64,000 nucleotides of DNA, taken from positions 31,994,668 through 32,058,667 of the forward strand of contig NC_092569.1 of NCBI RefSeq assembly GCF_037975245.1, read 5' to 3'. Of this stretch, positions 21,788-33,500 are shown piece by piece. Source of the stretch: Apostichopus japonicus (Eukaryota; Echinodermata; Holothuroidea; Aspidochirotida; Stichopodidae). The position numbers were made by a program, and so were the translations under genes. The notes beneath the pieces are model-generated. The model was not told the origin of the DNA, ran no database searches, and saw nothing but the letters and a program-made list of their open reading frames with translations. Every line of letters begins with the position of its first letter. Within the stretch, counting starts at the first letter, position 1.

Positions 21788-22652
21788 GGTAAGATTGAAA
21801 ACACAAGCATAGGCGATTGAGCTGGTTGAGGGTCGGGGTGGGAGGCACGTGCTCCAAAGATAAATTGGCACACACACACAAACCCACATGAAAAGGCGTC
21901 GGAAGCTATTTTGGATTGGTACGGCAGATCAGAGTATGGCCATCTATCAAAATTATCGGTGGGACGTTTTGTAGGAAAAACTACGCTACGCGCCACCATG
22001 GTTAGCGCGTAGCATAATAGAGAAGATTTTGCAAAAATGCCTCCCAGATTGCAGGAAATGGCACTTCCCGAGCTTGAAAACAAGACCTGCCAGAGGAGCC
22101 ACATTTAGCCTACTGGCCGTCATCATAATTGAAAAATAAACCTCCCAGATTATATTTTGCCATTTTTTTTCTTAGTCCTCCTTTTTTTTTTGCGCCATGA
22201 ATATTGGGTCCGGCGTTCGCCGGACCTGTCGTAGGTTCCGACGCCCCTGCATGAGCGCTCCTTTTCATAAGTTAAAAGTGTCAATTCTTAATAAAAAGGA
22301 ACATTGTTCCATTTTAATGTGAAGACTGTTAATTGGTATTTAAGGCTTGACTGATCGTAATTAATATTGCCATCTTGTTGGGAAAAACAGCGGAACAATT
22401 GGTAAGATTGAAAACACAAGCATAGGCGACTGAGCCGGGTGAAGGTCGGGGTGGGAGGCACGTGCTTCACAGGTTAATTGGCACACACACACACAAACCC
22501 ATATGAGTGCTCCTTTTCATAAGTAAAAAAATGTCAATTCTTAATAAAAAGGAACATTGTTCAATTTTAACGTGAAGACTTTCAATAGGTATTTAAGGCT
22601 TGACTGATCGTAATTAATAGTGCCATCTTGTCGGGAAAAAACAGCGGAACGA
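21788..22652. repeat. Interleaved local duplications
   Basis: A segment starting GTAAGATTGAAAACACAAGC with an internal CACACACACA run occurs at 21788-21895 and again at 22402-22505. A second segment starting GCTCCTTTTCATAAG and containing AAAAAGGAACATTGTTC occurs at 22255-22395 and 22507-22650. The A-B-A-B order implies duplication of a composite unit. Confidence 0.75.
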
Positions 22653-22875
22653 ATAATAATAATTATACAGAGTGCCATTTTGTTGAAAGAAATTCTAGCA
22701 CTGAAAAAGTCGCACAAAACGACAGAGGGCCCATTCTGAAATATTGATCCTCATAAATGAAAGCCACTTGTCCAACTGTACTACGTGAGTTTGTGCTCTA
22801 GCACTCGAACCATTCATGCATGAGCCCTCTTACGCCGCCTCTGCGAGAACGTAGAAAAACCTCTATTAATTGTTC

Positions 22876-23840
22876 CTCAGATTAACTCTTATATCCGTGA
22901 CACTCCAGATATCCTCAGGAAACTTGAAGATATCAAGAACCAAATCCCCAGTACAGCCATCATCGGTACTTTCGGTGTCACTTCTCTTTACAATTACATC
23001 CCTTATGCTGAAGATATCGCAGCCACGTGTGCATCCCTGTCCAAGAAGGTCCACCCTTGTCCAACCATCTCTGACAACATGCAACCGGTTCTCGCCAAAC
23101 ACAACTTCATGTTCTTGGACAAGCATTACCCTCAAAGACACGGGACTGCCATTGGAAGCAGGATGGCTCCTTGTTTTGCTTGTCTGTTTATGTAGCTCCC
23201 TGCCGTCCTCTTATCTGGTGGCTCTGCATACATTGATGACTTCTTCTTCGTTTCGACCAGTGATCGTGAGTATAGCCTAATTCCCACCTTTATCAATAAC
23301 ATCAATTCTTTCCACAGCACCATCAAATTCACCTTTGATTACTCTCTCCAACAAGTTCACTTCCTCAAAGTGACTGTTCCCACGGAACACGGTTCTCTCG
23401 AATTATACACAAGCCCGCAGACACACACCAGTATCTCCATTCTTCTAGCTGCCATCCCCGCCACTGTAAGTCTGGAATTGCCTACAGTCAAGCACTTCGT
23501 CTTCGCCGCATTTGCTCTAACAGTTTCTCTTTCGTACGTCATGTAGATGCTTCGGAAAAGCACCTTACTGCTAGGGACAATATAGTGCCAAAAGGGTGCG
23601 TGGAGCCGTTCAGAGAGTCCACTCCCTATCCAGATCATCTACATTGGCAGTGAAGGAAAAAAGGGAAAAGATTGGGATAGATCCCCCTGGTTATTTCTTT
23701 TCCACCCAAATCTTCCTCTTCTTCAGCAAATTACCACTTACATCCACAACATTCTCCTTAATATCAGATGGACTCCAACGTGCCGTCCCTGAAACACCCA
23801 CCATCGCCTACAGACGTTCATGGACTCAACATTCAGGAAG
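22876..23840 (+). pseudogene. Penelope-like element reverse transcriptase relic
   Basis: From about 22879 one frame reads INSYIRDTPDILRKLEDIKN, then GTFGVTSLYNYIPY, then HGTAIGSRMAPCFACLFM and a stop near 23193. It resumes with the catalytic GGSAYIDDFFFVST block near 23220, then NNINSFHSTIKFTFDY. After a frameshift it reads KPADTHQYLH, SSSCHPRHCK and AYSQALRLRRIC near 23415-23520. This order (SLYxNIP, HGTAxGxRMAP, YIDD, INSFHxTIKFT, SSCHPxHCK, SQALRLRRIC) is that of Penelope-like retroelements. The stop and frameshift show it is dead. The GIY-YIG endonuclease region is not seen. Confidence 0.85.
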
Positions 23841-23892
23841 GACATGACTTTCTTCTGTCATCCCCTCTCCATATCTTCTTGTTCCTCCTGGA

Positions 23893-23894
23893 TA

Positions 23895-23931
<37 letters not shown>

Positions 23932-23932
23932 T

Positions 23933-23982
<50 letters not shown>
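23893..23982. repeat. (TA)n(TG)n microsatellite
   Basis: About 60 bp of TA repeats with TTTATA interruptions, followed by about 30 bp of TG repeats. It lies just downstream of the Penelope-like relic. Confidence 0.95.
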
Positions 23983-23985
<3 letters not shown>

Positions 23986-24329
23986 AACATACGGTCGTGT
24001 GTTTAAGAAGGTTACATGGATCACACTGACACTGTATGCCTACCTGTCCGTTCTGTCAACAGAGCACAGGGCTGTTGACATCATTCGGTGTTTTATTATG
24101 CTGACACCAAATGGCCATAATGATAATTATTAAATGATTACTTATTCTTCATACTGCCATTACTAGCCTTACCTGAACATATTGTATTAAAATCCAACAA
24201 GTCTAGAAGCTTGTCGTTTCAGCCTGTCCTATTTCAAACATGTGATTGGCAGGTTTCCGGTTAAAATAGCTTATCAAGAAGGAGCTGTTCTGTAAAGCAA
24301 TATAATCACACATATGTATGAATACAAAC

Positions 24330-25340
24330 ACGCCCATATAACAATATGGGTACCCATATAACAATTTCTGAATATCCTTTCAGCTGCCCAAAGGTACTGG
24401 AATGCAAGCTCTACTGGGTGAATAAAACAACCCTCTCTGTACTCTTTTAGTATTCTCAGCTTAGCTGGAACCAGCAATGATGGTGTAGTGGATTTGACAG
24501 TACCTAGACAATGTTTGTCTGACAAGCAATCAATAGCTGCTTTGTGTTGAACTGGGTTCACTTTGCTCAAGGCCACGGCAGGATGACGAATCGATATCAG
24601 GTTGAATCATCTGTTGCAGAGCTCTTAAAACCAGGCAGTTTTTAAAACATCCTTTGGGTGACCCTCACAGTCTACCAGGTACCGCAAAGCAGAAGCAACA
24701 TTGAGTGCGTATGATACCTTCATCTTGTCAAAGTGGAACAGTGTAAGTGTTGCATAGTTTTGTCAATTTGGGAGCTAGCTTCAATTCTTTGTTTTCTTGA
24801 AAGCTGACAAGATCTTTCAATGGTTTCATACTGACCTCTGTACTTGATGATCCATGTGTATTTACCAGCTCAGAAGGAAGCCAGATTTTCTGTGCATTTA
24901 ACCAATGCTGACTTTTAATTAAGACGTTTTAGACATGTTGTACGTCTGCAAGGATGTGAAATCTTGTTGATAGTCTGGCATTCATTTCCACAGATTATCC
25001 TTCATTGGCCTATTCATACTTCCCATGTCACTGGAAACTGCAAGAATGTGAAGTCCTATATTATGAGCTTCTAATGATATCTGTTATGATTGGCTTTGCT
25101 TCTGCCCCATCATATGAATAGCCAGTGAAATGATACGCAACAACCTGCTTCATTGTGTTGTTACACTTCTCAGCATGAAAACCAGCCCATGTGAAGCAAT
25201 ATCATCTTTTCTTGGAAGTGTGACATTGCCCAGAATTTGTCCACAACTGTTTTCAAACTCATCGTTTGGTGTGATAGACATTTCATCTAGTGTCAAACAA
25301 CATTTTCTCTCCTGATCCTTTGTTGCTTTATCCTTGATCT
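24330..25340 (-). pseudogene. P-element superfamily (THAP9-like) transposase relic
   Basis: On the minus strand from about 25300 the reading is TLDEMSITPNDEFENSCGQI, then LGNVTLPRKDDIASHGLVFM. Near 25090-24990 it reads LEAHNIGLHILAVSSDMGS, then MNRPMKDNLW. This is the block order of P-superfamily transposases (LLLDEMSI; GxVTLP; AHxIGLxVxAVTSDMGSxNxxMW). Further on, near 24590-24430, come RHPAVALSKVNP and IDCLSDKHCLGTVKS in shifted frames. Several stops and frameshifts are present. No N-terminal THAP zinc finger was found. Confidence 0.8.
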
Positions 25341-25387
25341 CCAGCTTCTTGAATTATTCATCTAGGATACCAGGCTCAAAGGGGTCT

Positions 25388-26190
25388 GCCCGATATCCAT
25401 AAAGTCCGCTATTCATAACGGTTCCCTATTCATAATGGAAAAAGGGTCGTTATTCGTAATAAAAAGGGATCATAATTCATAATGGTAACAGAGGTTTGAT
25501 TATGGGCAAAACGGTTCGATATCAATTATGGACAAAAAGGTTCGTTATTCATAATGGGACAAAAGGGTTCTTAATCCATACTAGACGAAAAGGTTCGTTA
25601 AACATAATAGGAAGAAAGGTCCGATATTCATAATGGAGCAAAGGGTCCGTTATTCATAATGGGAAAAAGGTTATTCATAATAGGAGAGAAGTGCGTCATA
25701 CAAGTGCAAAAGAAGTCCTCCATTTTCGCGGACGCCAATACTGTTCAACCAGTGGCCTAATCAGACTTTTTATTCGGGGGGGGGGGCAAAGGGGGGGGGG
25801 AGCACAACAGTCCTATGGGGGGAGGGGGCACCACCAGATGGTGGCGGATGCATAATTTTGCAGAGAATATGAGCCACACACTATTAAGACCATGCTTCAC
25901 CCTACCCCTACATTTTCGACATATTGACGGCATAAAGTTGTACGTTTCGTAAAAGGGGTCCTTTTCCTCATCGTGAATGTTACCGAACCTTTTTGGCTAG
26001 GCCTATTATGAATAACGGACCCTTTGTTCCATTATGAATATCGAACCTTTCCTCCTATTACGAAGAACGAACTTGTTTGTCTATAATGGATTACGAACCC
26101 TTTACTCTATTATGAATATCGAACCCCTCGTCGTATTATGAATAAGGAGCCTTCTTCACCATTATGAATATCGAACCCTTTTACCAATTA
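25388..26190. repeat. Foldback-like inverted array of ATTCATAATGG units
   Basis: The left arm (25388-25690) has about ten direct units near 30 bp, of the form CCGTTATTCATAATGGNAAA plus AAGGGT. The right arm (25985-26190) has the same units in reverse complement (CATTATGAATATCGAACCCT). The two arms enclose about 300 bp with long G runs (25765-25820). The whole is an inverted repeat of repeats, typical of foldback elements, next to the P-type transposase relic. Confidence 0.8.
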
Positions 26191-26199
26191 CGCCACTGT

Positions 26200-27530
26200 C
26201 AGCTAAATAATAGAATGGGGTAGGCATGCTGGTACTCATATAATTATTAATGCAAAATCATGACTCAGTTGTCTCCGTTAGCTGAAGGTGTTCGTAACCA
26301 ACCATCGGCCCCCTGAGAAATGGGGGCCACTCTTAGTAACTCTACGCCTCCAAATAAGCTCCAGCTACGACTCTGCTGGTTTACATATATAAATTTCATT
26401 TACAAATTGTTATCAAAGAAAAATCTAATGTCAACCTACCTTTTCATAGGTCAAATCATGCTCCTTTAATTAAATATCTTATATAAATGAAAAATATTTT
26501 TCCTAATAATTTACAGTCATTATTGATGTAATTCTTACAGTCAATAAACAAATTAGTCAAAGCCCAATGAAACAGCTGACATGTTTATTCAATCAGATGT
26601 GAGGATACTCGATTCCGCAAATAGGGTGTGACGTAGACATAATAAAACAAGGAAGTATTGTTCATATAGAATACCACTGACAAATTTCGAATGTTGCAAA
26701 CTGTGTTGATAAGATATTTGTAGATAGGCCTACATATTGATAGTGTAGAATAGATCTAACCGTAAATTTCACGGTATATAAGATGTATTGTACTAGTCCA
26801 TGCATGTTATGTAATGCTGATTAGTAGTATCACTTCCTGTCCTTTCGATACTGTTTTAATTTTGCCTTCCAACCAAAAGCGAAGTAACTTAGCTGAAATA
26901 ATCACTCATAAATGTTTCTTGAGAATATCGATAATAGCAGCTTAATCAGAACAAGTAAATCAACATTTCTATTAAATTCACCGGCTTAGTAGCATTAACG
27001 TCGTTTGGCACACGACTATAGAACATTGAACATGAACCAAACTAAATGTATTATAGATTTAACGTTATCGGCGTTATTGATATTCGTTTTAAAACCAAAT
27101 ACATTTACATGTATTGAATTACAATACCGTTGCTGTCATTGGAAGTAGTGGCACGATAAACAATAAGTCTACAGTAGGTTTTATGATGTATTGATCGGAA
27201 CAAGGACAATTCAACATTATGCAACTGAAGCTTACTGTAGTATTGGCTGAAAGTTTAAGATATAAATAGCTGTACAAAATATTAAGTTGGATTGCGCATG
27301 TCGAATAGTCTTCTTTACACACAAGCCAATAGTACTATAGATATGCAGCACATTTGTCTTAGCTGTTCACCACATCATATTTCAAATAAAATGATGGCAT
27401 TAATGGACATCCATACTGCAACGGTCATTTTAATATGGTGTCGGTAACCCCTAAATAGATACCCTGTGACATTGCCATCTTGCACTTCATCGAACATATT
27501 TTCGCATGTCATTTATACAAACTCGAAATC
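26200..27530. other. Intergenic region upstream of the fibrinogen-related gene
   Basis: AT-rich, no exon recognised. The promoter of the gene starting at 27531 should lie here if there is no additional 5' exon. I see no strong TATA box; CTAAATAGATA near 27451 is a weak candidate. Confidence 0.4.
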
Positions 27531-27596
27531 ATGGAGAAGTGTTTCAACGTTTTTTTGACAGTTTTGACGATTTGGAGCTCGTTTGGAACAGAAATG
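27531..27596 (+). CDS. Fibrinogen-related gene exon 1: start and signal peptide
   Basis: ATG with a good context (A at -3, G at +4) encodes MEKCFNVFLTVLTIWSSFGT, then EM, then donor GTAAGT in phase 0. The short charged start and the hydrophobic stretch of about 16 residues are a signal peptide. The overlapping longer frame from 27506 is in a different phase and lacks these features. Confidence 0.8.
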
Positions 27597-30500
27597 GTAA
27601 GTGTTTCTTTTATTCAATAAATTTATATTTTACTCCATTGAATATCTTCTGTTTCGAAAATAACATAAGATGCCTCAACTGGTTATTAACCTTACTCTAT
27701 TAATATTAAATTATGTGACAAAGTGAAGTGTAAGCGTCTTTGAAGAAATAGGAAAATATCGACAAAACATCCTAATAAATTTCAGTTAGAAGGCCTTCAA
27801 TTGAAAATACTCAGAAATATTAACTTCGCAAAAGGACAACAGTGTTTGGAAAAAATGACAAAACGTCTTTAATTTAATCACATATATTGATATAAAAACA
27901 AAACATTACCTCTAATCGGTTCTTCTTTGCTTAAATACAGTATTCTTAAAAAATTTCTCACATGTAAAATACTTAGAAGAATAGCTAATTCATACATTTC
28001 AAACGTGTTTCCGTTACACACCAATTTTTAAAAGTCAACTAAGTTTCGTGATATGGCCAGGTGAAAGTTATCTCTCATCAAATTTAAGAGTATATAGCTC
28101 CCCACATATCTTTTACAGCACGTCAGTTCACAAGGTTTCCCCCCAAAAGCCAATCCCACCTTTCACAGATACATACCAATATGTTACAGCACTCAATTCA
28201 TATTATGAATTAGTGACCCTAAATTCACATGTAGATCTTTCTAATTCATAAATTTATACTCCAAGATTTTGGCTACTAGTACGATAACTAAAAACGGAAA
28301 TTCATTTATTTCAGCGATAACTAAAATCTAAACTATAATTTTTTTTTTTTTGATCCATGAGTTATAATGTTCTTCTTGTTAAAAATCCAATCATGAGATT
28401 CCCTCTCTATACAGAGCAATATTCGGTACTTTTTGTATCGTTAAATGTTTTCAGTTTATTCATTTGTTATAATGCCTTGCTTTTATTTTGCGATATAAAT
28501 TACAAACGAATAATTTGACTTTTTCATCTTCATAAAGGCAACTTCCTTTTACAGCTCTGTTATATTGATATGATTTCCAAACAGACATGTTATTTCTCGT
28601 CTTAGTTCAAGGTATCGTTATGGATACATTAAAGCAACATCTGCGTCTTCCTATTATTTAATATATTTTATATTTTACTTCATTGAATATTTTCGGTTTA
28701 AAAAATAACATAAGTTGCGTCAATGTGTTGTTGAGCTAACTCTGTTAATATTAAATTATGTGTCAAAATGAGTGTTAGCGTCTTCAAAGAAATAGGAAAA
28801 TATCGACAAAATTCCTGATAAATTTCTGTCAGAAGGCCTTCAATTTAAAATACTCAGAATTTTTAACTTCGTTTAAGGACAGCATTGTTTAACAAAACGT
28901 CTTTAATTTAACCACATAAATTGGAATAAAAACAAAAGATTGGCTCTAATCTGTTCGTCTTTGCTTAAATACAGTATTCTTAAAAATTTGCTCACATGTA
29001 AAATACTTAGAAGAATAGCTAATTCATACATTTTAAACGTGTTTCCGTTACACACCAATTTTTAAAAATTCAAGTAAGTTTCGTGATATGGCCAGGTAAA
29101 AGTTATCTCTCATCAAATTTAAGAGTATATAGCTCCCCACATATCTTTTACAGCACGTCAGTTCACAAGGTTCCCCCCCAAAAGCCAATCCCACCTTTCA
29201 CAGATACATACCAATATGTTACAGCACTCAATTCATATTATGAATTAGTGACCCTAAATTCACATGTAGATCATTCTAATTCATAAATTTATACTCCAAG
29301 ATTTTGGCTACTAGTACGATAACTAAAGACGGAAATTCATTTATTTCAGCGATAATTAAAATCTAAACTATAATTTTTTTTTTTTGATCCATGAGTTATA
29401 ATGTTCTTCTTGTTAAAAATCCAATCATGAGATTCCCTCTCTATACAGAGCAATATTCGGTACTTTTTGTATCGTTAAATGTTTTCAGTTTATTCATTTG
29501 TTATAATGCCTTGCTTTTATTTTGCGATAAAATTACATACGAATAATTTGACTTTTTCATCTTCATAAAGGCAACTTCCTTTTACAGCTCTGTTATATTG
29601 ATATGATTTCCAAACAGACATGTTATTTCTCGTCTTAGTTCAAGGTATCGTTATGGATACATTAAAGCAACATCTGCGTCTTCCTATTATTTAATATATT
29701 TTATATTTTACTTCATTGAATATCTTCGGTTTAAAAAATAACATAAGTTGCGTCAATGTGTTGTTGAGCTAACTCTGTTAATATTAAATTATGTGTCAAA
29801 ATGAGTGTTAGCGTCTTCAAAGAAATAGGAAAATATCGACAAAATTCCTGATAAATTTCTGTCAGAAGGCCTTCAATTTAAAATACTCAGAATTTTTAAC
29901 TTCGTTTAAGGACAGCATTGTTTAACAAAACGTCTTTAATTTAACCACATAAATTGGAATAAAAACAAAAGATTGGCTCTAATCTGTTCGTCTTTGCTTA
30001 AATACAGTATTCTAAAAAATTTGCTCACATGTAAAATACTTAGAAGAATAGCTAATTCATACATTTCAAACGTGTTTCCGTTACACACCAATTTTTAAAA
30101 ATTCAAGTAAGTTTCGTGATATGGCCAGGTAAAAGTTATCTCTCATCAAATTTAAGAGTATATCACTCCCCACATATCTTTTACAGTACGTCAGTTCACA
30201 AGGTTTCCCCCCAATAGCCAATCCCACCTTTCACAGATACATACCAATATGTTACAGCACTCAATTCATATTATGAATTAGTGACCCTAAATTCACATGT
30301 AGATCATTCTAATTCATAAATTTATACTCCAAGATTTTGGCTACTAGTACGATAACTAAAAACGGAAATTCATTTATTTCAGCGATAACTAAAATCTAAA
30401 CTATAATTTTTTTTTTTAGATCCATGAGTTATAATGTTCTTCTTGTTAAAAATCCAATCATGAGATTCCCTCTCTATACAGAGCAATATTCGGTACTTTT

Positions 30501-33500
30501 TGTATCGTTAAATGTTTTCAGTTTATTCATTTGTTATAATGCCTTGCTTTTATTTTGCGATAAAAATTACAGACGAATATTTGGACGAAAGCAACTTCCT
30601 TGTTCAGCTCTGTTATTTTGATATGATTTCCGAACAGACATTTTATTTCTCGACTTTGTTCAAGTTATCCTTATGAATACATTAAAGCAACATCTGCGTT
30701 AACTAATAAAAAAACAAAACATTTCTATATGATAATCCAATCACAAAGATTCTTCCATTTCAAATAGTGAACAGTTGGGTTAATACAGTGAACAAAACTA
30801 TAGTGACAAGGTACATCGTTTAAGTTAGATATCTATTACTTCAAAGGGTGGTTCAGGTTTAATCAAATTTGAAGAAATGCTCAGTTTTACGTTTGATTAA
30901 AGTGTTGTAAACTATCATCCAACGCGAAAGTTTTAGATTTCAAATTCTAAAGAGCACCTCAATATTTAATCCCTTCACATGCTCATAGAGATCTCTTTAA
31001 AAGATATCGTTATACGTTGCCAAAGTTTGAAAAACAGTCTGCAACAAAAATGAAGGTACTTTGAATAAATTTTGAAAATATGATATCACTATTTTTGTAC
31101 ATGTACATATTCAAGGAAACAAAGTTGAATAACAACAAATCAAACTGGTGTATACGTCAAACTAATTTAAAACTAATTTATGGAAACTAAATTAATACTG
31201 AAAATAGCAAACTTATGTTACACGGATTTATTTCAGAACGAATTATCAAAGATCAAAGTATGTTCTTATTTTAATTGCTTATACGAAAGAATGGTATGAT
31301 ACGAGACCATGAAAATGTCTCCGGCGATTCGGATGGCTAGCTTCGAATTTTCCTTTCTTTTCGTGTTTCTCATTTCCTTCAGTTAGGCCATATATTGTTA
31401 GATATTCCCAGGAAATTTAATCCCAATACTCCGTTATTTTAAATATGATGGATATTAGAGCATACCAAATGTAAAACGTTCAGTTATTTGATTTAAAATG
31501 ATACAGTTTGAATGTCACTCAGTCACAAGCCTTTTAAAGTGATAGTTAAATAAGATTGATTTCCTCAATGATTATTTCGAGAAGTTATATAACTTGACCA
31601 AAAGTAACTCCTTGATACCGACTCAGACATGTCGTTTTACAATGCCAAGATAAGAGGTAAATTTAAAGGAAGAAATACTATTTTGATTGTGAATGGGAAG
31701 CTTAATTGAGATAATTGTATACATTGTTAGCTAAATAAAAAGTAACAGAAAATGTGCACATCCCTAAATATTCTCATATAGCATTCAATAAATAATTTCA
31801 GAAACAATAAAATAACTTTTCGTTTAAGTTACTTTTATGAACATTGCACTGTTTTAACTTCTGTTTTGATTCTTGTGAGTTAAAATGAAACACATATAAA
31901 GTATCGTATTGTTTGTCGAATGTGTGCGACTTGTTTAACTGTATATTTCTAATTTACGTGTCGCTTTATTATAATAAAATGGGCAACGACGTTTACGTCT
32001 AGAAATCATTTGGGATTTAGTGATAATAATTACAACTAATAGTATTGTAAGAGCATCATTAATTTATTGAACTGGAAGATTAAGTGGGTTGGAAGACTCT
32101 TTCCAATGGAATAGACGAATTGTCCCTTTTCTTCCATTAAATCAGTTATATTACATAATAGCTTCAAATATAAGCCGTATTCTGGATATAGTGGGACAAG
32201 CAAATCTAAAATCTCACACGATCATACAAAAAGCATTAAAAGCCATATTATTAGCGGACTAACTCAGTGCAGATGCAAAGAACGTTTCTAAAAATTTAAA
32301 ACTAAACTGAATATTATTCTGGTTGATGATCTCTTAAATATTAATAGTTTTCAATTTCTTGTTTCTTTTCTTTTCTTTATTTACTTAGACATAATCTATA
32401 ACAGTAAAACAAAGCAGGGAACAAGTAATACAACATAATTAGAAGAAAAAAATTGCATTTCATTTATTTTGAAACAATTCAGTTCACCAACATTCTAATG
32501 ACCATTCAAAGTGATGTTTTCTGTCAAATATTGGAATATGAAAGGCTAGATCACCGTGTAAAGAATTAAATATTCTATATATGAATATATTAACTACAAC
32601 TGTGCTATATAATTCATTTGGTGTTAACGCATAACCTGGAAATAAAATATTACGAGAAAGAAAGACATTCATGATCCTTTTAATTATCTGTTAATTCTCT
32701 AATCACAAATACCATGTTTACTTTGATTTTCACACAAGGTGTTCCATTAGGTTGTTGAACATGTAAACTTCCTTGTAACGTTTAATAGTCTCAACTTGAA
32801 TACAACAATTCTCGCGGCCATCAATCACTCCCTCCCACCCGACTCAAACCCTCCATTCCAGATGTTGCTATTTGGTGTAGAATAAAACTTAACATTTCTT
32901 ATATAGTTTACAGTAACATGTAATATAATTCAGTATACAAAGAAACTCTCCCTGTACTTTAAAAAACATCGATGATAGACTTTTACAAATTCAACAACAT
33001 AACACACATAACACTGTATTTAAAGGTCTCTTTTCTTACACGTTGCAAAACCTAGAAAGTATTAACATAACATTCATCACTACTGTATGGTAATAATTCG
33101 CTTTATATGTTGAAGGATATCTAACTAAATTTTTCCATATCATTTGTTGTGGCTATCTTTCGAACGAACATTATATTCAAGGGAACAAACGGCATGTGAT
33201 ACTCAGTAACGAAGACAATAAAGACAATGTTTTATACAGATACAACAATAATGTCGCACACCGTCTGTGCTTCCTGAAAAACATTATCGACGACAAGAAA
33301 ATTTTTTGGCTATATCCCAACAAATCCCCTTGACCTCTCTAATATCTTTGTGTAGATAGTATAATACTGTGTACTTTACTCTGTTGGCAACAGCAAAGTA
33401 TAAAATGTTGATTCTAAATTTTTCATGACTCTAGGTAAGTGAGACACCATTTGTCTGTACCCAAGGGCCATATTCTACTAGAAGGATACAAACTCGTGCC

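Noticed and set aside
21902-22104. Minus-strand ATG at 21999 (MVARSVVFPTKRP) as CCDC25 exon 1
   Set aside because: The expected MVFYF start is absent and there is no phase-1 donor at the right distance.
22870-23280. 136-codon plus frame over the Penelope-like relic, and the opposite 91-codon frame
   Set aside because: Shadow frames; the frame with family motifs is a different one and carries a stop.
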